In this document: one piece after another, positions 1 through 7,480 of the stretch
How positions within the stretch are numbered: position 1 is the first letter of the stretch
How the letters are laid out: each line of letters opens with the position of its first letter
Origin: an uncultured Candidatus Saccharibacteria bacterium
Lineage (GTDB): Bacteria > Patescibacteriota > Saccharimonadia > Saccharimonadales > Saccharimonadaceae
Reading direction: 5' to 3'
Assembly (NCBI GenBank): GCA_949063825.1
Contig: CARSRA010000016.1
Coordinates: 1-17,390 of the forward strand
DNA length: 17,390 bases
The notes under the pieces: model-generated
What the model was told of the DNA's origin: nothing
Seen by the model: only the letters and a program-made list of their open reading frames with translations
The model's database searches: none
Program-made: the position numbers and the translations under genes

Positions 1-54
1 AAGAGTGAATCTTTAGAACCTTCTAAAAGCGTTGCTAAGGGGGCGAAGGAGTGA
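1..54 (+). CDS. C-terminal tail of an unidentified upstream gene (partial)
   Basis: Frame 1 is open from the window edge for 17 codons (ending S-V-A-K-G-A-K-E) and stops at TGA 52-54. The stop overlaps the GTG start of the next gene by four bases (GTGA), a typical translational-coupling arrangement, so this is probably the preceding gene of the same operon. The tail is Ser/Lys/Glu rich and not diagnostic. Given the two FemAB genes downstream another cell-wall gene is possible, but that is only inference. Confidence 0.5.
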   Translation, partial: KSESLEPSKSVAKGAKE

Positions 55-1163
55 TTTCACTGGGGCAAGCTTCGAATTATAGTTCTGGCCGGGCGCTCGG
101 TCAGCTTTTTGCGATGGGCCGTGCGGCGGATAGCGAGGCGCTCCGCACGGCCTTGGCGCATAAATATAGCGCCCGGCCAGAACTGGTAGCCCTATATCAT
201 TCTGGTCGTTCAGCACTCACAGTAGCCCTAAAAGCGGTCGGCGAGAAGGGTAGCAAAGTGATTATTCCAGGATTGACTTGCATTGCAGTAGTGCGCGCGG
301 TAAAAGCGGCTGGTATGGAGCCGGTTTTTGCTGACATCACGACGGAAAATTTGGAATATGATTATGATGCTATTGACAATATTGCTAAAGTGTGCTATAA
401 TGGAATTATAGTGGTCCAAAATACTTTGGGCCTGACTTGGGATATGGTAAAAATTGAACAAATTGCCAGGAAGTATCATCTCATAATCGTAGAGGATTTG
501 GCGCATTCGGCTGGAAGATTTTATGCTGATGGTCGCGAAGTCGGTACCGTAGGCCAAGCAGTTGCTTTGTCATTCGGTAAGGGCAAGGCTATCGACACGA
601 TCAATGGTGGCGCAGTAGTGATTCGTGAAGCTTCAACTCAGTATATTTTAGCTCAGCCTACGCGTTTACCGGTATTGGCGGAGCGTGCGCGTGATCGTTG
701 GTATCCGATCTTAGCGGGGATTTGTCGAGAGCTTTGGCGAGTGAAATTGGGGCAAGTTATGATGATGCTGTTTGTAAAAATGGGTTGGGTTAAGCGTTCG
801 GCTGATACCAAGTTGGATACCGATGTACGTTTGACTGATTGGCAGGCAAAGTTGGCCCTAGCTCAACTTGATAAATTACCTAGTACGCCGCTACGTGAAT
901 TTAAACTGGTCCGACAGCGTGATGAATTACTGGCGAAACTCGATCGGATGGGTTATAATTTTCATGAAATATGGTACGACACACCGGTTTCGCCGGCGCG
1001 TTATCGGGATGAGGCAGATTTCCCGGTTGATAAATGTCCCGTGACGGTACGACTCAGTGAGCAGATTATTAACATCCCGACTTGGTATCAGGATTCAAAA
1101 CTCGCGGAGGCTCGAACAGTGATTGCGAAGTACGAGATTGGAGGAGAAGATGGCGCAAAATAA
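51..1163 (+). CDS. DegT/DnrJ/EryC1/StrS-like PLP-dependent aminotransferase
   Basis: A 370-residue fold-type I PLP protein, within the usual 370-400 length of the DegT/DnrJ/EryC1/StrS family, which transfers amino groups to keto-sugars or related substrates. Visible signatures: the E-D-x-A-H-S-A-G block with D149 (expected partner of the PLP pyridine nitrogen), and the S-F-G-K-G-K block where K179 falls five residues after the Ser, the position of the Schiff-base lysine, followed by N-G-G in place of the usual G-E-G-G. The start is GTG at 51, with AAGGGGG/GAAGGAG just upstream and overlapping the previous stop. It overlaps the first FemAB gene by 14 bases. Context suggests a role in cell-envelope or peptidoglycan-linked amino chemistry, but the substrate is not visible. 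An earlier alternative start cannot be excluded. Confidence 0.8.
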   Translation: MISLGQASNYSSGRALGQLFAMGRAADSEALRTALAHKYSARPELVALYHSGRSALTVALKAVGEKGSKVIIPGLTCIAVVRAVKAAGMEPVFADITTENLEYDYDAIDNIAKVCYNGIIVVQNTLGLTWDMVKIEQIARKYHLIIVEDLAHSAGRFYADGREVGTVGQAVALSFGKGKAIDTINGGAVVIREASTQYILAQPTRLPVLAERARDRWYPILAGICRELWRVKLGQVMMMLFVKMGWVKRSADTKLDTDVRLTDWQAKLALAQLDKLPSTPLREFKLVRQRDELLAKLDRMGYNFHEIWYDTPVSPARYRDEADFPVDKCPVTVRLSEQIINIPTWYQDSKLAEARTVIAKYEIGGEDGAK

Positions 1164-2190
1164 ACATATGAGTGACCTAGAGAAGATTTGGCAGAAGGTT
1201 CAGGAAAAATATGAAGAGGCGAATTTCCTGCAATCGCCTGAGTGGCAAAAAATGAACGAGTTGGTCGGTCACAAGGTTATCATCGAGCATTTTGCGGATG
1301 AGGCTTGGTGCTTGATGATCGTTAAAGATGCCCGGCGTGGGCGGTATCTTGAGATACCAGGTGGACCATTATTGAACTGGGAAGACGACGCCTTGGTGCG
1401 ACGGATGCTGGCGTTGATTCGCAAGGTAGCGGTGCGTGAGAAATGCGTGTTTGTGCGGATTCGCCCACAATTGTCACGCAAAAAGGAGTTTCTGCTGGAT
1501 GATTTAGGATTCAAAAAAGCGCCGATGCATTTGCATGCTGAGCATACCGTGATGCTTGATCTCACTAAAAGTGAGGACGAGCTGCTGGCTGGGATGCGTC
1601 GTCAAACTCGGTATGAGGTACGGCGAAGCGAGAAACTGGCAATCAAAGTTGAGAAAGCTAATGATCAAAAGATTTTTAAAGAGTTTCATAGCGTACAAGC
1701 CGAGACAGCGCTGAGGCAGAATTTTGTACCACCCGATCTTAAAACTTTGCTGGCTGAACGTGAAGCGTTTGCGGATCAAGCCTGGATTTACCGTGCCAAG
1801 GTATCTAAAAAAACACTGAGCGATGGCAAGAATCCCGAAGCAGCCGTAGATGATCCGATCGCTTATGGTCTAATCTTGATTTCTGGGCGAGAAGCTGATT
1901 ATTTTGAGGCTGCCTCAACTGACCTGAACCGTAAATTACCTGGAGCTTATGCCTTGCAATGGCAGGTGATTAAAGATTTAAAACAGCGCGGGATTGAGCG
2001 TTATAATCTTTGGGGTGTAGCACCGAGTGGTCAAAAGCGACATCGTTATGCAGGGGTGACGACTTTTAAGACTGGATTCGGTGGGGAGGTGGTTGAGTTT
2101 GTCCCCGCACAAGATTTAGTGATCAAGCCGCTACGCTATGGAGTCGATTGGGTTATTGAAATGATTCGCAAAAAAAGGCGACATTTATAG
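1150..2190 (+). CDS. FemAB/FemX-type aminoacyltransferase, paralogue 1
   Basis: A 346-residue protein of the FemABX family (duplicated GNAT-like fold). Characterised members move amino acids from aminoacyl-tRNA onto the lipid II or peptidoglycan stem peptide to build interpeptide bridges. Visible family blocks: the N-terminal E-A-N-F-L-Q-S-P-E-W segment (about residues 23-32), G-R-Y-L-x-I-x-G-G-P, F-V-R-I-R-P-Q, the M-R-R-Q-T-R-Y-E-V-R-R basic block, and the late Y-N-L-W-G-V motif followed by F-K-T-G-F-G. ATG at 1150 is chosen because GGAGGAG lies directly before it (1140-1146), although the frame stays open back to 1123. The gene overlaps the DegT-like gene by 14 bases, and seven bases separate its stop from the second FemAB gene, so the three form an operon. 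A Lys/Asp-rich loop (around K-K-T-L-S-D-G-K-N-P) is absent from paralogue 2. The amino acid added cannot be read from the sequence. Confidence 0.85.
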   Translation: MAQNKHMSDLEKIWQKVQEKYEEANFLQSPEWQKMNELVGHKVIIEHFADEAWCLMIVKDARRGRYLEIPGGPLLNWEDDALVRRMLALIRKVAVREKCVFVRIRPQLSRKKEFLLDDLGFKKAPMHLHAEHTVMLDLTKSEDELLAGMRRQTRYEVRRSEKLAIKVEKANDQKIFKEFHSVQAETALRQNFVPPDLKTLLAEREAFADQAWIYRAKVSKKTLSDGKNPEAAVDDPIAYGLILISGREADYFEAASTDLNRKLPGAYALQWQVIKDLKQRGIERYNLWGVAPSGQKRHRYAGVTTFKTGFGGEVVEFVPAQDLVIKPLRYGVDWVIEMIRKKRRHL

Positions 2191-2197
2191 GAGGTTT

Positions 2198-3289
2198 ATG
2201 TCAGAGCAAAAGCCAAAAACTAGTAAAATAGGTGAAGAGTCGCATATGAAACCAGCTTCTAGACGGACCGAAATTATTTTCGAGGATACGAAAGATAAGG
2301 ATAGTTGGGATAAATTCGTAACGGCACATGAAGAGGCGAATTTCTTGCAGGCTTGGGATTTTTATGAATTTCACCGGGATCGTGGAAATAAAATCGTACG
2401 ACGAATTGCAAAACGGGATGGAGAAATCATTGCAGCGTACGCAGGCGTAGTTGAGGCGGCCCGGCGCGGGCGTTATCTTGCGATTGCTGGCGGTCCAATT
2501 CTAGACTGGCGAGACTCAGAGCTAGTGGAGACGGTGTTCAAAGATATGCGCCATCAGGGTGAGCAGGAAAATTGTGTTTTTGTACGCGTACGGCCTCAGC
2601 TCGAACTTAGCTCAGATAGTTTGACATTAATGAAGCAACTTGGTCTTAAGAAAGCTCCGATGTATCTTTCGGTTGAATATGCCGGGGTGCTAGATCTTAG
2701 CAAGAATGAAGAGGAAATTAAAAAAGGCATGCGTCAACGTTTGCGCCGAGCACTCCGTAAAGCTGAGAAAGCTGGAATTGTCGTCGAGAAGAGTCAAAAT
2801 CCGGCCGACATTCATGAATTTTATCAAATTCAGCTACAAACTGCTGGGCGTCATGATTTCGTCGCTTTTTCGGAAGACTTTTTGACTAAGCAATTCGCAG
2901 CTTTGGCGCCGAATGAGGAAGCAGTGCTCTATACGGCAAAACTGGATGGCGAGGTTCTAGCACAAAATTTTATGATTTTTTATGGTAACGAAGCCTCGTA
3001 TCACTATGGCGTTAGTTCGGAGTTAGGCACAAAATATTCTGGTGCACCTTTGCTACACATGGAGGCAATGCGTGATGCTAGGAAGCGTGGAATTAAGCGT
3101 TATAGCTTTTGGGGGATCGTCGATGAGAATGATACGAAACATCGTTTTTATGGTGTGTCGCAGTTCAAGCGCGGTTTTGGCGTTGATGAGCTAAAATACA
3201 CTCCAGCGCATGACATAATCTTGCAGCCAGGGAAATATGCTTTGACGAAATCGATTGAGACGGTTCGTCGTAAAGTGCGACATGTCTAG
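2198..3289 (+). CDS. FemAB/FemX-type aminoacyltransferase, paralogue 2
   Basis: A 363-residue FemABX-family protein and clear tandem paralogue of the preceding gene. It shares E-A-N-F-L-Q, A-R-R-G-R-Y-L-x-I-x-G-G-P, V-F-V-R-x-R-P-Q-L, L-G-x-K-K-A-P-M, G-M-R-x-x-x-R and the late R-Y-x-x-W-G block with F-K-x-G-F-G. It starts at ATG 2198 behind TAGGAGG (2188-2194). A second in-frame ATG at 2246 would remove a hydrophilic 16-residue leader. No signal peptide or membrane segment is seen, in keeping with a cytoplasmic enzyme acting on lipid-linked precursor. Two different copies side by side resemble FemA/FemB pairs, in which successive residues of a bridge are added by different enzymes; that division of labour is inferred. 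The next feature downstream is a tRNA gene with its own -10 box. Confidence 0.85.
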   Translation: MSEQKPKTSKIGEESHMKPASRRTEIIFEDTKDKDSWDKFVTAHEEANFLQAWDFYEFHRDRGNKIVRRIAKRDGEIIAAYAGVVEAARRGRYLAIAGGPILDWRDSELVETVFKDMRHQGEQENCVFVRVRPQLELSSDSLTLMKQLGLKKAPMYLSVEYAGVLDLSKNEEEIKKGMRQRLRRALRKAEKAGIVVEKSQNPADIHEFYQIQLQTAGRHDFVAFSEDFLTKQFAALAPNEEAVLYTAKLDGEVLAQNFMIFYGNEASYHYGVSSELGTKYSGAPLLHMEAMRDARKRGIKRYSFWGIVDENDTKHRFYGVSQFKRGFGVDELKYTPAHDIILQPGKYALTKSIETVRRKVRHV

Positions 3290-3294
3290 TTGTA

Positions 3295-3303
3295 TGTTAT
3301 AAT
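3295..3303 (+). promoter_or_regulatory. Extended -10 promoter of the tRNA-Arg gene
   Basis: TG-T-TATAAT lies five bases after the FemAB stop codon, 11 bases before the mature tRNA 5' end. No convincing -35 box is seen at 17 bp, as expected for an extended -10 promoter. Confidence 0.6.
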
Positions 3304-3314
3304 AGCAGTGATAT

Positions 3315-3390
3315 GGCCTGGTAGCTCAACGGATAGAGCAGTTCCGTCCTAAGGAAAAGGTTGTGCGTTCGAATCGCACCCGGGTCACCA
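3315..3390 (+). tRNA. tRNA-Arg (anticodon CCU)
   Basis: A complete 76-base cloverleaf with encoded CCA. The acceptor stem pairs GGCCTGG with CCGGGTC (two G-U pairs). D arm is GCTC/GAGC. The anticodon loop is G-T-C-C-T-A-A with T33 and anticodon CCT, reading AGG. The anticodon stem is GTTCC/GGAAA with a G27-A43 mismatch. The five-base variable loop is AGGTT, and the T arm is GTGCG-TTCGAAT-CGCAC. Discriminator base is A. Arginine identity follows from the anticodon. Confidence 0.95.
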
Positions 3391-3429
3391 AGCTAAGTAA
3401 AATGGTTTGTGCTATTTTGCTTAGCTTGG
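3388..3429 (+). terminator. Long hairpin directly after tRNA-Arg (probable terminator or processing signal)
   Basis: AAGCTAAG pairs with CTTAGCTT, extended inward by T-G and AAAAT/ATTTT around a ten-base loop, and outward by pairing the two C bases of the tRNA CCA with GG. This gives a 16-bp stem with one wobble pair. The downstream tract is only moderately T-rich (TATTAGTTTGAT), so it is a weak intrinsic terminator or a 3'-processing structure. Confidence 0.55.
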
Positions 3430-3505
3430 TATTAGTTTGATAGCGTTGGGTATATGGCGTATCTAGGAGACAGGTTTAATTTCCCCTATTTTTGATAGAG
3501 GTTAT

Positions 3506-3534
3506 TTGCTTGGTATTGTAATCTATGTTACGAT
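3506..3534 (+). promoter_or_regulatory. Probable promoter of the small membrane protein gene
   Basis: TTGCTT (3506-3511), a 17-bp spacer and TACGAT (3529-3534) preceded by TG. The predicted start is near 3541, giving a leader of about 50 bases. The match is moderate. Confidence 0.4.
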
Positions 3535-3593
3535 AATACGGTTAACAAAAGTAGGCATAAACGAGATGTCTAGGAACTTTAGGAGGTGTTGTT

Positions 3594-3986
3594 TTGGACT
3601 ACGTAAGAAGTATGATACTTTTTCTAATTGCTATAGGCGCCAGCCTTCAAGCAATAATACACTGGATAATCCGAAGATTATACTGCAAGCTGCATTTGCA
3701 GCGTACAGAGTTGAATGCAAAGCGCCGGTCACTTCGTTCATTCCGGCATCAGTCGGATAGATTCAAGCGGCGGATTAGCGAAATTTGGGACAATCCAGAA
3801 GTATCTGCGCGTCCCAGTTGGGAAGTCGATAAATGTCAGACTGCAATAAGCAATCTGTCAGAATACCAAGCTGAAGTCAAAGTTGAGATGGGGCATCACG
3901 ACGGAGAAATTCAGCGGGTGATCAAGAAAATCCGTCGTTTACAGAAGATACAGATACGATATCAGCGAGATCGCCGCAAAAAATAA
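3594..3986 (+). CDS. Small membrane-anchored coiled-coil protein of unknown function
   Basis: A 130-residue protein I do not recognise. The start is TTG at 3594, chosen because a full-strength AGGAGGTG (3581-3588) sits five bases upstream; the first in-frame ATG (3612) has no site of its own. Residues about 7-26 are one hydrophobic helix (M-I-L-F-L-I-A-I-G-A-S-L-Q-A-I-I-H-W-I-I), followed by a strongly charged, heptad-rich, mainly helical remainder with many Arg/Lys and a basic R-D-R-R-K-K end. A single-pass anchor with a cytoplasmic coiled coil is the likely topology by the positive-inside rule (R-R after the helix). It has its own promoter and terminator, so it appears monocistronic. Small size and unusual start leave some doubt, but the ribosome site is very strong. 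Confidence 0.65.
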   Translation: MDYVRSMILFLIAIGASLQAIIHWIIRRLYCKLHLQRTELNAKRRSLRSFRHQSDRFKRRISEIWDNPEVSARPSWEVDKCQTAISNLSEYQAEVKVEMGHHDGEIQRVIKKIRRLQKIQIRYQRDRRKK

Positions 3987-4033
3987 TCATTTGGCGGTAC
4001 GTAGTATAAAACGCTCCAATATGCACATTAAAG

Positions 4034-4065
4034 AATGCCCGTCTTCGGATGGGCATTGATTTTTT
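4034..4065 (+). terminator. Intrinsic terminator after the small membrane protein gene
   Basis: AATGCCCGTC pairs with GATGGGCATT (one G-T pair) around a TTCG tetraloop and is followed by GATTTTTT. The end of the stem and the T-run also supply the -35 box of the typA promoter. Confidence 0.85.
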
Positions 4066-4084
4066 GAGAAATGTGTGCTATAAT
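4056..4084 (+). promoter_or_regulatory. typA promoter, near-leaderless
   Basis: TTGATT (4056-4061), 17-bp spacer, TG-C-TATAAT with the -10 hexamer at 4079-4084. The predicted start is about 4091, two bases before the ATG at 4093. No Shine-Dalgarno sequence lies between, so the message should be leaderless or nearly so. Confidence 0.75.
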
Positions 4085-4092
4085 AGAAAGAT

Positions 4093-5904
4093 ATGACGTC
4101 AAAAATTCGAAATGTAGCTATCATTGCTCACGTCGACCACGGCAAGACGACTTTGGTGGATGGGCTTTTGAAACAATCACATACTTTCCGCGATAATCAA
4201 GCGGAAATGCAACAAACTCTAATCATGGATTCGATGGACCAGGAACATGAGCGGGGAATTACCATCACCGCAAAACAGACCGCGGTGTATTACCAAGATT
4301 ACAAGATCAATATTATTGATACTCCGGGTCACGCGGATTTCTCGGGCGAAGTCGAGCGAACATTAAACATGGCGGATGGTGTGATTTTGGTAGTTGATGC
4401 ACAGGAAGGGCCGATGCCGCAGACGAAATTTGTACTATCGAAAGCGCTAGGATTACACTTAAAACCAATTGTGATTATTAATAAAATTGATAAACCGGGT
4501 TCACGTATCGCTGAAGTCGAGAGTGAAATTGCAGATCTCTTCTTGGAGCTTGCAACTGATGAATCTCAACTGAATTACCCGATTTATTACGCAATTGCCC
4601 GTGACGGTAAAGCCGGTAAGACGACTGAACTTGACGATGATTTGCATGTGATTTTTGACGCAATTATAAATGAGATCCCAGAACCTAGGATTGATGCTGC
4701 AGCTGATAAGGGCGCACAGCTATTAGTAGCGGCGCTCGCTGCAGACAATTACTTGGGTAAATATTGTATTGGCAAAATTATGCGTGGTAGCTTGAAGGCC
4801 GGCGAGAAAGTCAAAGTTCTTTCTAGCGGTCAACCAGAAAGCAGTGGCAAAATCGAGAAGATCTTTACTTATCGTGGACTAGGAAAGGAAGAAGCGGATC
4901 AAGCGGAGGCCGGTGATATCGTAGCGGTTTGTGGGGTGGCAGCGGCAAATATCGGGGACACGATTGCGACTGGCGAAAATCCGGAAGCATTACCAACTAT
5001 CGAGCTCGAACCGCCAACTTTGAGCATTTATATTGGACCGAATACTTCTCCGCTCAAGGGCCAGGAGGGCGAGTTTACGACTTCGCGCCAAATTGCTGAG
5101 CGTCTTGAAAAAGAGCTTGAGACAAATATTGCATTAAAGATTGAGCCAGATGGTCTTGGTTACAAAGTTTCTGGGCGTGGCGAGTTGCATCTCTCGGTTT
5201 TGATCGAAACAATGCGTCGCGAAGGTTTTGAGCTGGAAACTGGTCGTCCGGAAGTAGTCTATAAGGAGATTGATGGTCAAAAACAGGAGCCGGTGGAGGA
5301 ATTGACGATCGAAGTCGAGCCGGAGTTTGTCGGTGCGGTCTCACAAGAATTAGGGATTCGCAAAGCAGAACTCATTAGTCAAGAATTACTTCCAGGCGGC
5401 AGCACGCGGTTCGTTTATCGGATTACCACGGCGGCCTTGATCGGTCTGCGCAATAATTTGCTGACGGCTACACGTGGTACCGCCATTATGGCATCGCTTC
5501 CGCTCGGATATGCACCAATCACCGGGAAATATCGTCCTGAACGCAACGGTGCTTTGATTAGCTTTGAATCTGGCACTAGTACGGCTTATGCGCTTGATGC
5601 GGCGCAGGCTCGGGGGATTTTGTTCATCCCCCCTGGAGTGCCAGTCTATCAGGGAATGATCGTAGGGCTTAGCAATAAAAAAGAAGATATCGATATTAAT
5701 ATTTGTCGTGAAAAGCAACTAACTAACATGCGTACGCACTCTTCGGATGGGGCGATTCAGCTCACCCCTTATACTGAATATTCACTTGAGCAATGTATTG
5801 ATTTCTTGTTGGATGATGAGCTGCTTGAGGTGACTCCTAAATCGCTTCGTTTGCGCAAGCGCCAGCTTGACCCAATCAAACGTAAGCGTGAAGCTAGAGC
5901 GTAA
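4093..5904 (+). CDS. typA: Ribosome-associated translational GTPase TypA/BipA
   Basis: A 603-residue protein, full length for TypA/BipA (about 600-615), a translational GTPase that binds the 70S ribosome and supports assembly and stress or cold adaptation. G motifs: A-H-V-D-H-G-K-T-T (residues 12-20), G-I-T-I-T-A-K with the switch I threonine, D-T-P-G-H-A-D-F, and N-K-I-D. The usual A-S-A-K-x-G block of G5 reads A-I-A-R-D-G. The BipA-specific C-terminal region is intact, including G-T-S-T-A-Y-A-L and the N-M-R-T-H-S-S-D-G stretch close to the end, with a basic K-R-K-R-E-A-R-A tail. The ATG is fixed by the -10 box nine bases upstream. Not EF-G or LepA, because of the short length and C-terminal motifs. 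Confidence 0.97.
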   Translation: MTSKIRNVAIIAHVDHGKTTLVDGLLKQSHTFRDNQAEMQQTLIMDSMDQEHERGITITAKQTAVYYQDYKINIIDTPGHADFSGEVERTLNMADGVILVVDAQEGPMPQTKFVLSKALGLHLKPIVIINKIDKPGSRIAEVESEIADLFLELATDESQLNYPIYYAIARDGKAGKTTELDDDLHVIFDAIINEIPEPRIDAAADKGAQLLVAALAADNYLGKYCIGKIMRGSLKAGEKVKVLSSGQPESSGKIEKIFTYRGLGKEEADQAEAGDIVAVCGVAAANIGDTIATGENPEALPTIELEPPTLSIYIGPNTSPLKGQEGEFTTSRQIAERLEKELETNIALKIEPDGLGYKVSGRGELHLSVLIETMRREGFELETGRPEVVYKEIDGQKQEPVEELTIEVEPEFVGAVSQELGIRKAELISQELLPGGSTRFVYRITTAALIGLRNNLLTATRGTAIMASLPLGYAPITGKYRPERNGALISFESGTSTAYALDAAQARGILFIPPGVPVYQGMIVGLSNKKEDIDINICREKQLTNMRTHSSDGAIQLTPYTEYSLEQCIDFLLDDELLEVTPKSLRLRKRQLDPIKRKREARA

Positions 5905-5958
5905 TATTCAGACAATTTGATACTTGACTTCCGAAGCAGGCACAGGCTACCTGCAAAA

Positions 5959-5967
5959 TGCTATAAT
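5959..5967 (+). promoter_or_regulatory. Extended -10 promoter of the hydrolase gene, leaderless
   Basis: TG-C-TATAAT with the hexamer at 5962-5967. Counting seven bases on places the transcription start exactly on the A of ATG 5974. There is no Shine-Dalgarno site before that ATG. TTGACT at 5924-5929 is too distant (32 bp) to serve as its -35. Confidence 0.7.
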
Positions 5968-5973
5968 TGTGCT

Positions 5974-6903
5974 ATGAAACAGGAAGAATTCACAATTAAG
6001 AGTAATCATGATAGTCTCGAGCTTGGTGTAAGTTTGCGGATTCCAGAGCATCCGCGGGGGATCTTGCAACTTGTGCATGGTATGGCTGAACATCGTGAGC
6101 GCTATCACGAATTTATGGATTATTGTGCCAAGCAAGGTCTAATTGTATTAATTCATGATCATCGGGGTCATGGTGCTAGTGTGGAGACAACGGAAGATTA
6201 TGGCTATTTCGGCGAGGATGGTCTCGAAGGGATCATTTCCGATGTGTACCAAATGACGAGCTATCTTAGGCAACGTTTCCCAGATTTGCCGCTCGTTTTG
6301 TTTGGGCATAGCATGGGCTCTTTGATTGTGCGTTGCTATATGCAGGAATATGATATAGACGTGGATGGTCTGATTGTTTGCGGATCACCAAGTAAACGTT
6401 TGGGGGCTGGATTGGGCAAGGTTACAGCTAAACTGTTGCGGATATTCCGGGGTGAAAAACATCGTAGTAAGTTTATTAACCATTTAGCTTTTGGTGGCTA
6501 TAGTCAAAAGTTCCCGGGCAGCGAGAGTAAAAGTGCTTGGATCGTAAGTGATCCAGCTGTTGTAGAGGCGTATGACGCTGATCCGCGGGACGGTTTTGTA
6601 TTTACTCTGAATGGCTTTGTGACGCTCTTTGGTTTGGTTCAGCGGGCTTATGGCAGAAAAGGTTGGCAGATGCAAAATCCGAAAGCTCCAATTTTCTTTA
6701 TTGCCGGAGCTGAGGATCCATGTATTATTAGTGAACGAGACTTTAATAAAGCAGTGAATTTTATGCGCCTACGTGGCTATCATAACGTCAAGAGTAAGCT
6801 TTATCCTGGTATGCGTCATGAAATTTTGAATGAGCTCGGTAAAATGGAAGTTTGGCAGGATGTGGTAGCTTGGATAGATGAGCAGATCTTGCCAGAGGGC
6901 TAA
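5974..6903 (+). CDS. Alpha/beta hydrolase, monoacylglycerol lipase/lysophospholipase-like
   Basis: A 309-residue serine hydrolase of the Hydrolase_4/S33 group, resembling monoacylglycerol lipases and lysophospholipase L2, which cleave acyl esters. The catalytic triad is visible: nucleophile S113 in G-H-S-M-G, acid D248 in A-G-A-E-D-P, base H282 in R-H-E-I-L-N-E. The oxyanion-hole H-G motif (H35-G36 in V-H-G-M-A-E-H) and the D-H-R-G-H-G-x-S block are also present. The frame is open upstream to 5917, but ATG 5974 is chosen because the -10 box at 5962-5967 would transcribe exactly from it. No signal peptide, so it is cytoplasmic or peripheral to the membrane. In a host-dependent organism it could salvage host lipids; the substrate is not determined here. 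Confidence 0.88.
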   Translation: MKQEEFTIKSNHDSLELGVSLRIPEHPRGILQLVHGMAEHRERYHEFMDYCAKQGLIVLIHDHRGHGASVETTEDYGYFGEDGLEGIISDVYQMTSYLRQRFPDLPLVLFGHSMGSLIVRCYMQEYDIDVDGLIVCGSPSKRLGAGLGKVTAKLLRIFRGEKHRSKFINHLAFGGYSQKFPGSESKSAWIVSDPAVVEAYDADPRDGFVFTLNGFVTLFGLVQRAYGRKGWQMQNPKAPIFFIAGAEDPCIISERDFNKAVNFMRLRGYHNVKSKLYPGMRHEILNELGKMEVWQDVVAWIDEQILPEG

Positions 6904-6918
6904 TCGGCGCAATTTATA

Positions 6919-6947
6919 TTGACAAAATCAAAAATATGTGATACAAT
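6919..6947 (+). promoter_or_regulatory. Consensus promoter of the unknown protein/DapB-like operon
   Basis: TTGACA (6919-6924), 17-bp spacer, TACAAT (6942-6947) preceded by TG one base upstream. The predicted start is near 6954, and a short palindrome (TAGGTAGTACCTA, 6950-6962) covers it and could be an operator or 5' hairpin. Confidence 0.8.
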
Positions 6948-6996
6948 GGTAGGTAGTACCTAATTTTTCCAGAAGAAGATCATAAGGAGGGGTAAT

Positions 6997-7479
6997 ATGG
7001 ACAAAAAATGGGAAATAAGAAAGGTAAGTACACCTGAGCGCATTTTCAGTAAGATTAGCGAGGAAATGCCTCGACCAGTCAGTATTTTGTTGTTTGGTGC
7101 TGACTGTGAGTTTAAAAAAGAGGTCGTAAAAGATCTGCAGAATGGGCTACTGGATATGAAGGTATTTCATGGCGCGCCCAGCACTCATGAATTATGTGAT
7201 TTGATTCATGATGGCCCTATTAGCTTATTTTTGCTCAGCTCTATGGAGTCATATGATCATGAATTGCGGCATGAGGCGGTCAAAGCTATGCGTAGAATTG
7301 GCGCGGCTACAGTCGTCGGTATTTATGTGAGGGCTGATGAATCTCAGCCTTTACCTGCCAGGGGTTTCATAGGAAGACCCGATTTGCAGCTGATGAAAAC
7401 TACGGTTAGGAAATTAGCCCAACATCCGCCGACTGCTGATGGACTGGATTATTTGCTTGAAGTGCAAAAGGAGGGGTGA
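6997..7479 (+). CDS. Unknown 160-residue protein, first gene of the DapB-like operon
   Basis: A family I do not recognise. ATG 6997 follows AAGGAGG (6984-6990). The protein is predicted soluble with alternating strand and helix: P-V-S-I-L-L-F-G-A-D looks like a first Rossmann-type beta strand, followed by a helix, then I-S-L-F-L-L-S-S and A-A-T-V-V-G-I-Y-V as further hydrophobic strands. There is no Walker A lysine or other nucleotide-binding signature, so a P-loop kinase call is not supported. The C-terminus ends L-L-E-V-Q-K-E-G. One base separates its stop from the DapB-like ATG, and the ribosome site of that gene lies inside its last codons, so the two products are probably coupled. Confidence 0.75.
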   Translation: MDKKWEIRKVSTPERIFSKISEEMPRPVSILLFGADCEFKKEVVKDLQNGLLDMKVFHGAPSTHELCDLIHDGPISLFLLSSMESYDHELRHEAVKAMRRIGAATVVGIYVRADESQPLPARGFIGRPDLQLMKTTVRKLAQHPPTADGLDYLLEVQKEG

Positions 7480-7480
7480 G

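Noticed and set aside
3506..3760. Alternative rightward frame at the small membrane protein
   Set aside because: Overlaps the promoter and the better-supported 3594 gene, and has no ribosome site.
5924..5929. TTGACT as the -35 of the hydrolase promoter
   Set aside because: 32 bp from the -10 box, far outside the working range.
6997..7479. P-loop nucleotide kinase
   Set aside because: The first strand is followed by F-G-A-D-C-E-F-K-K, without a G-x-x-x-x-G-K-S/T loop.
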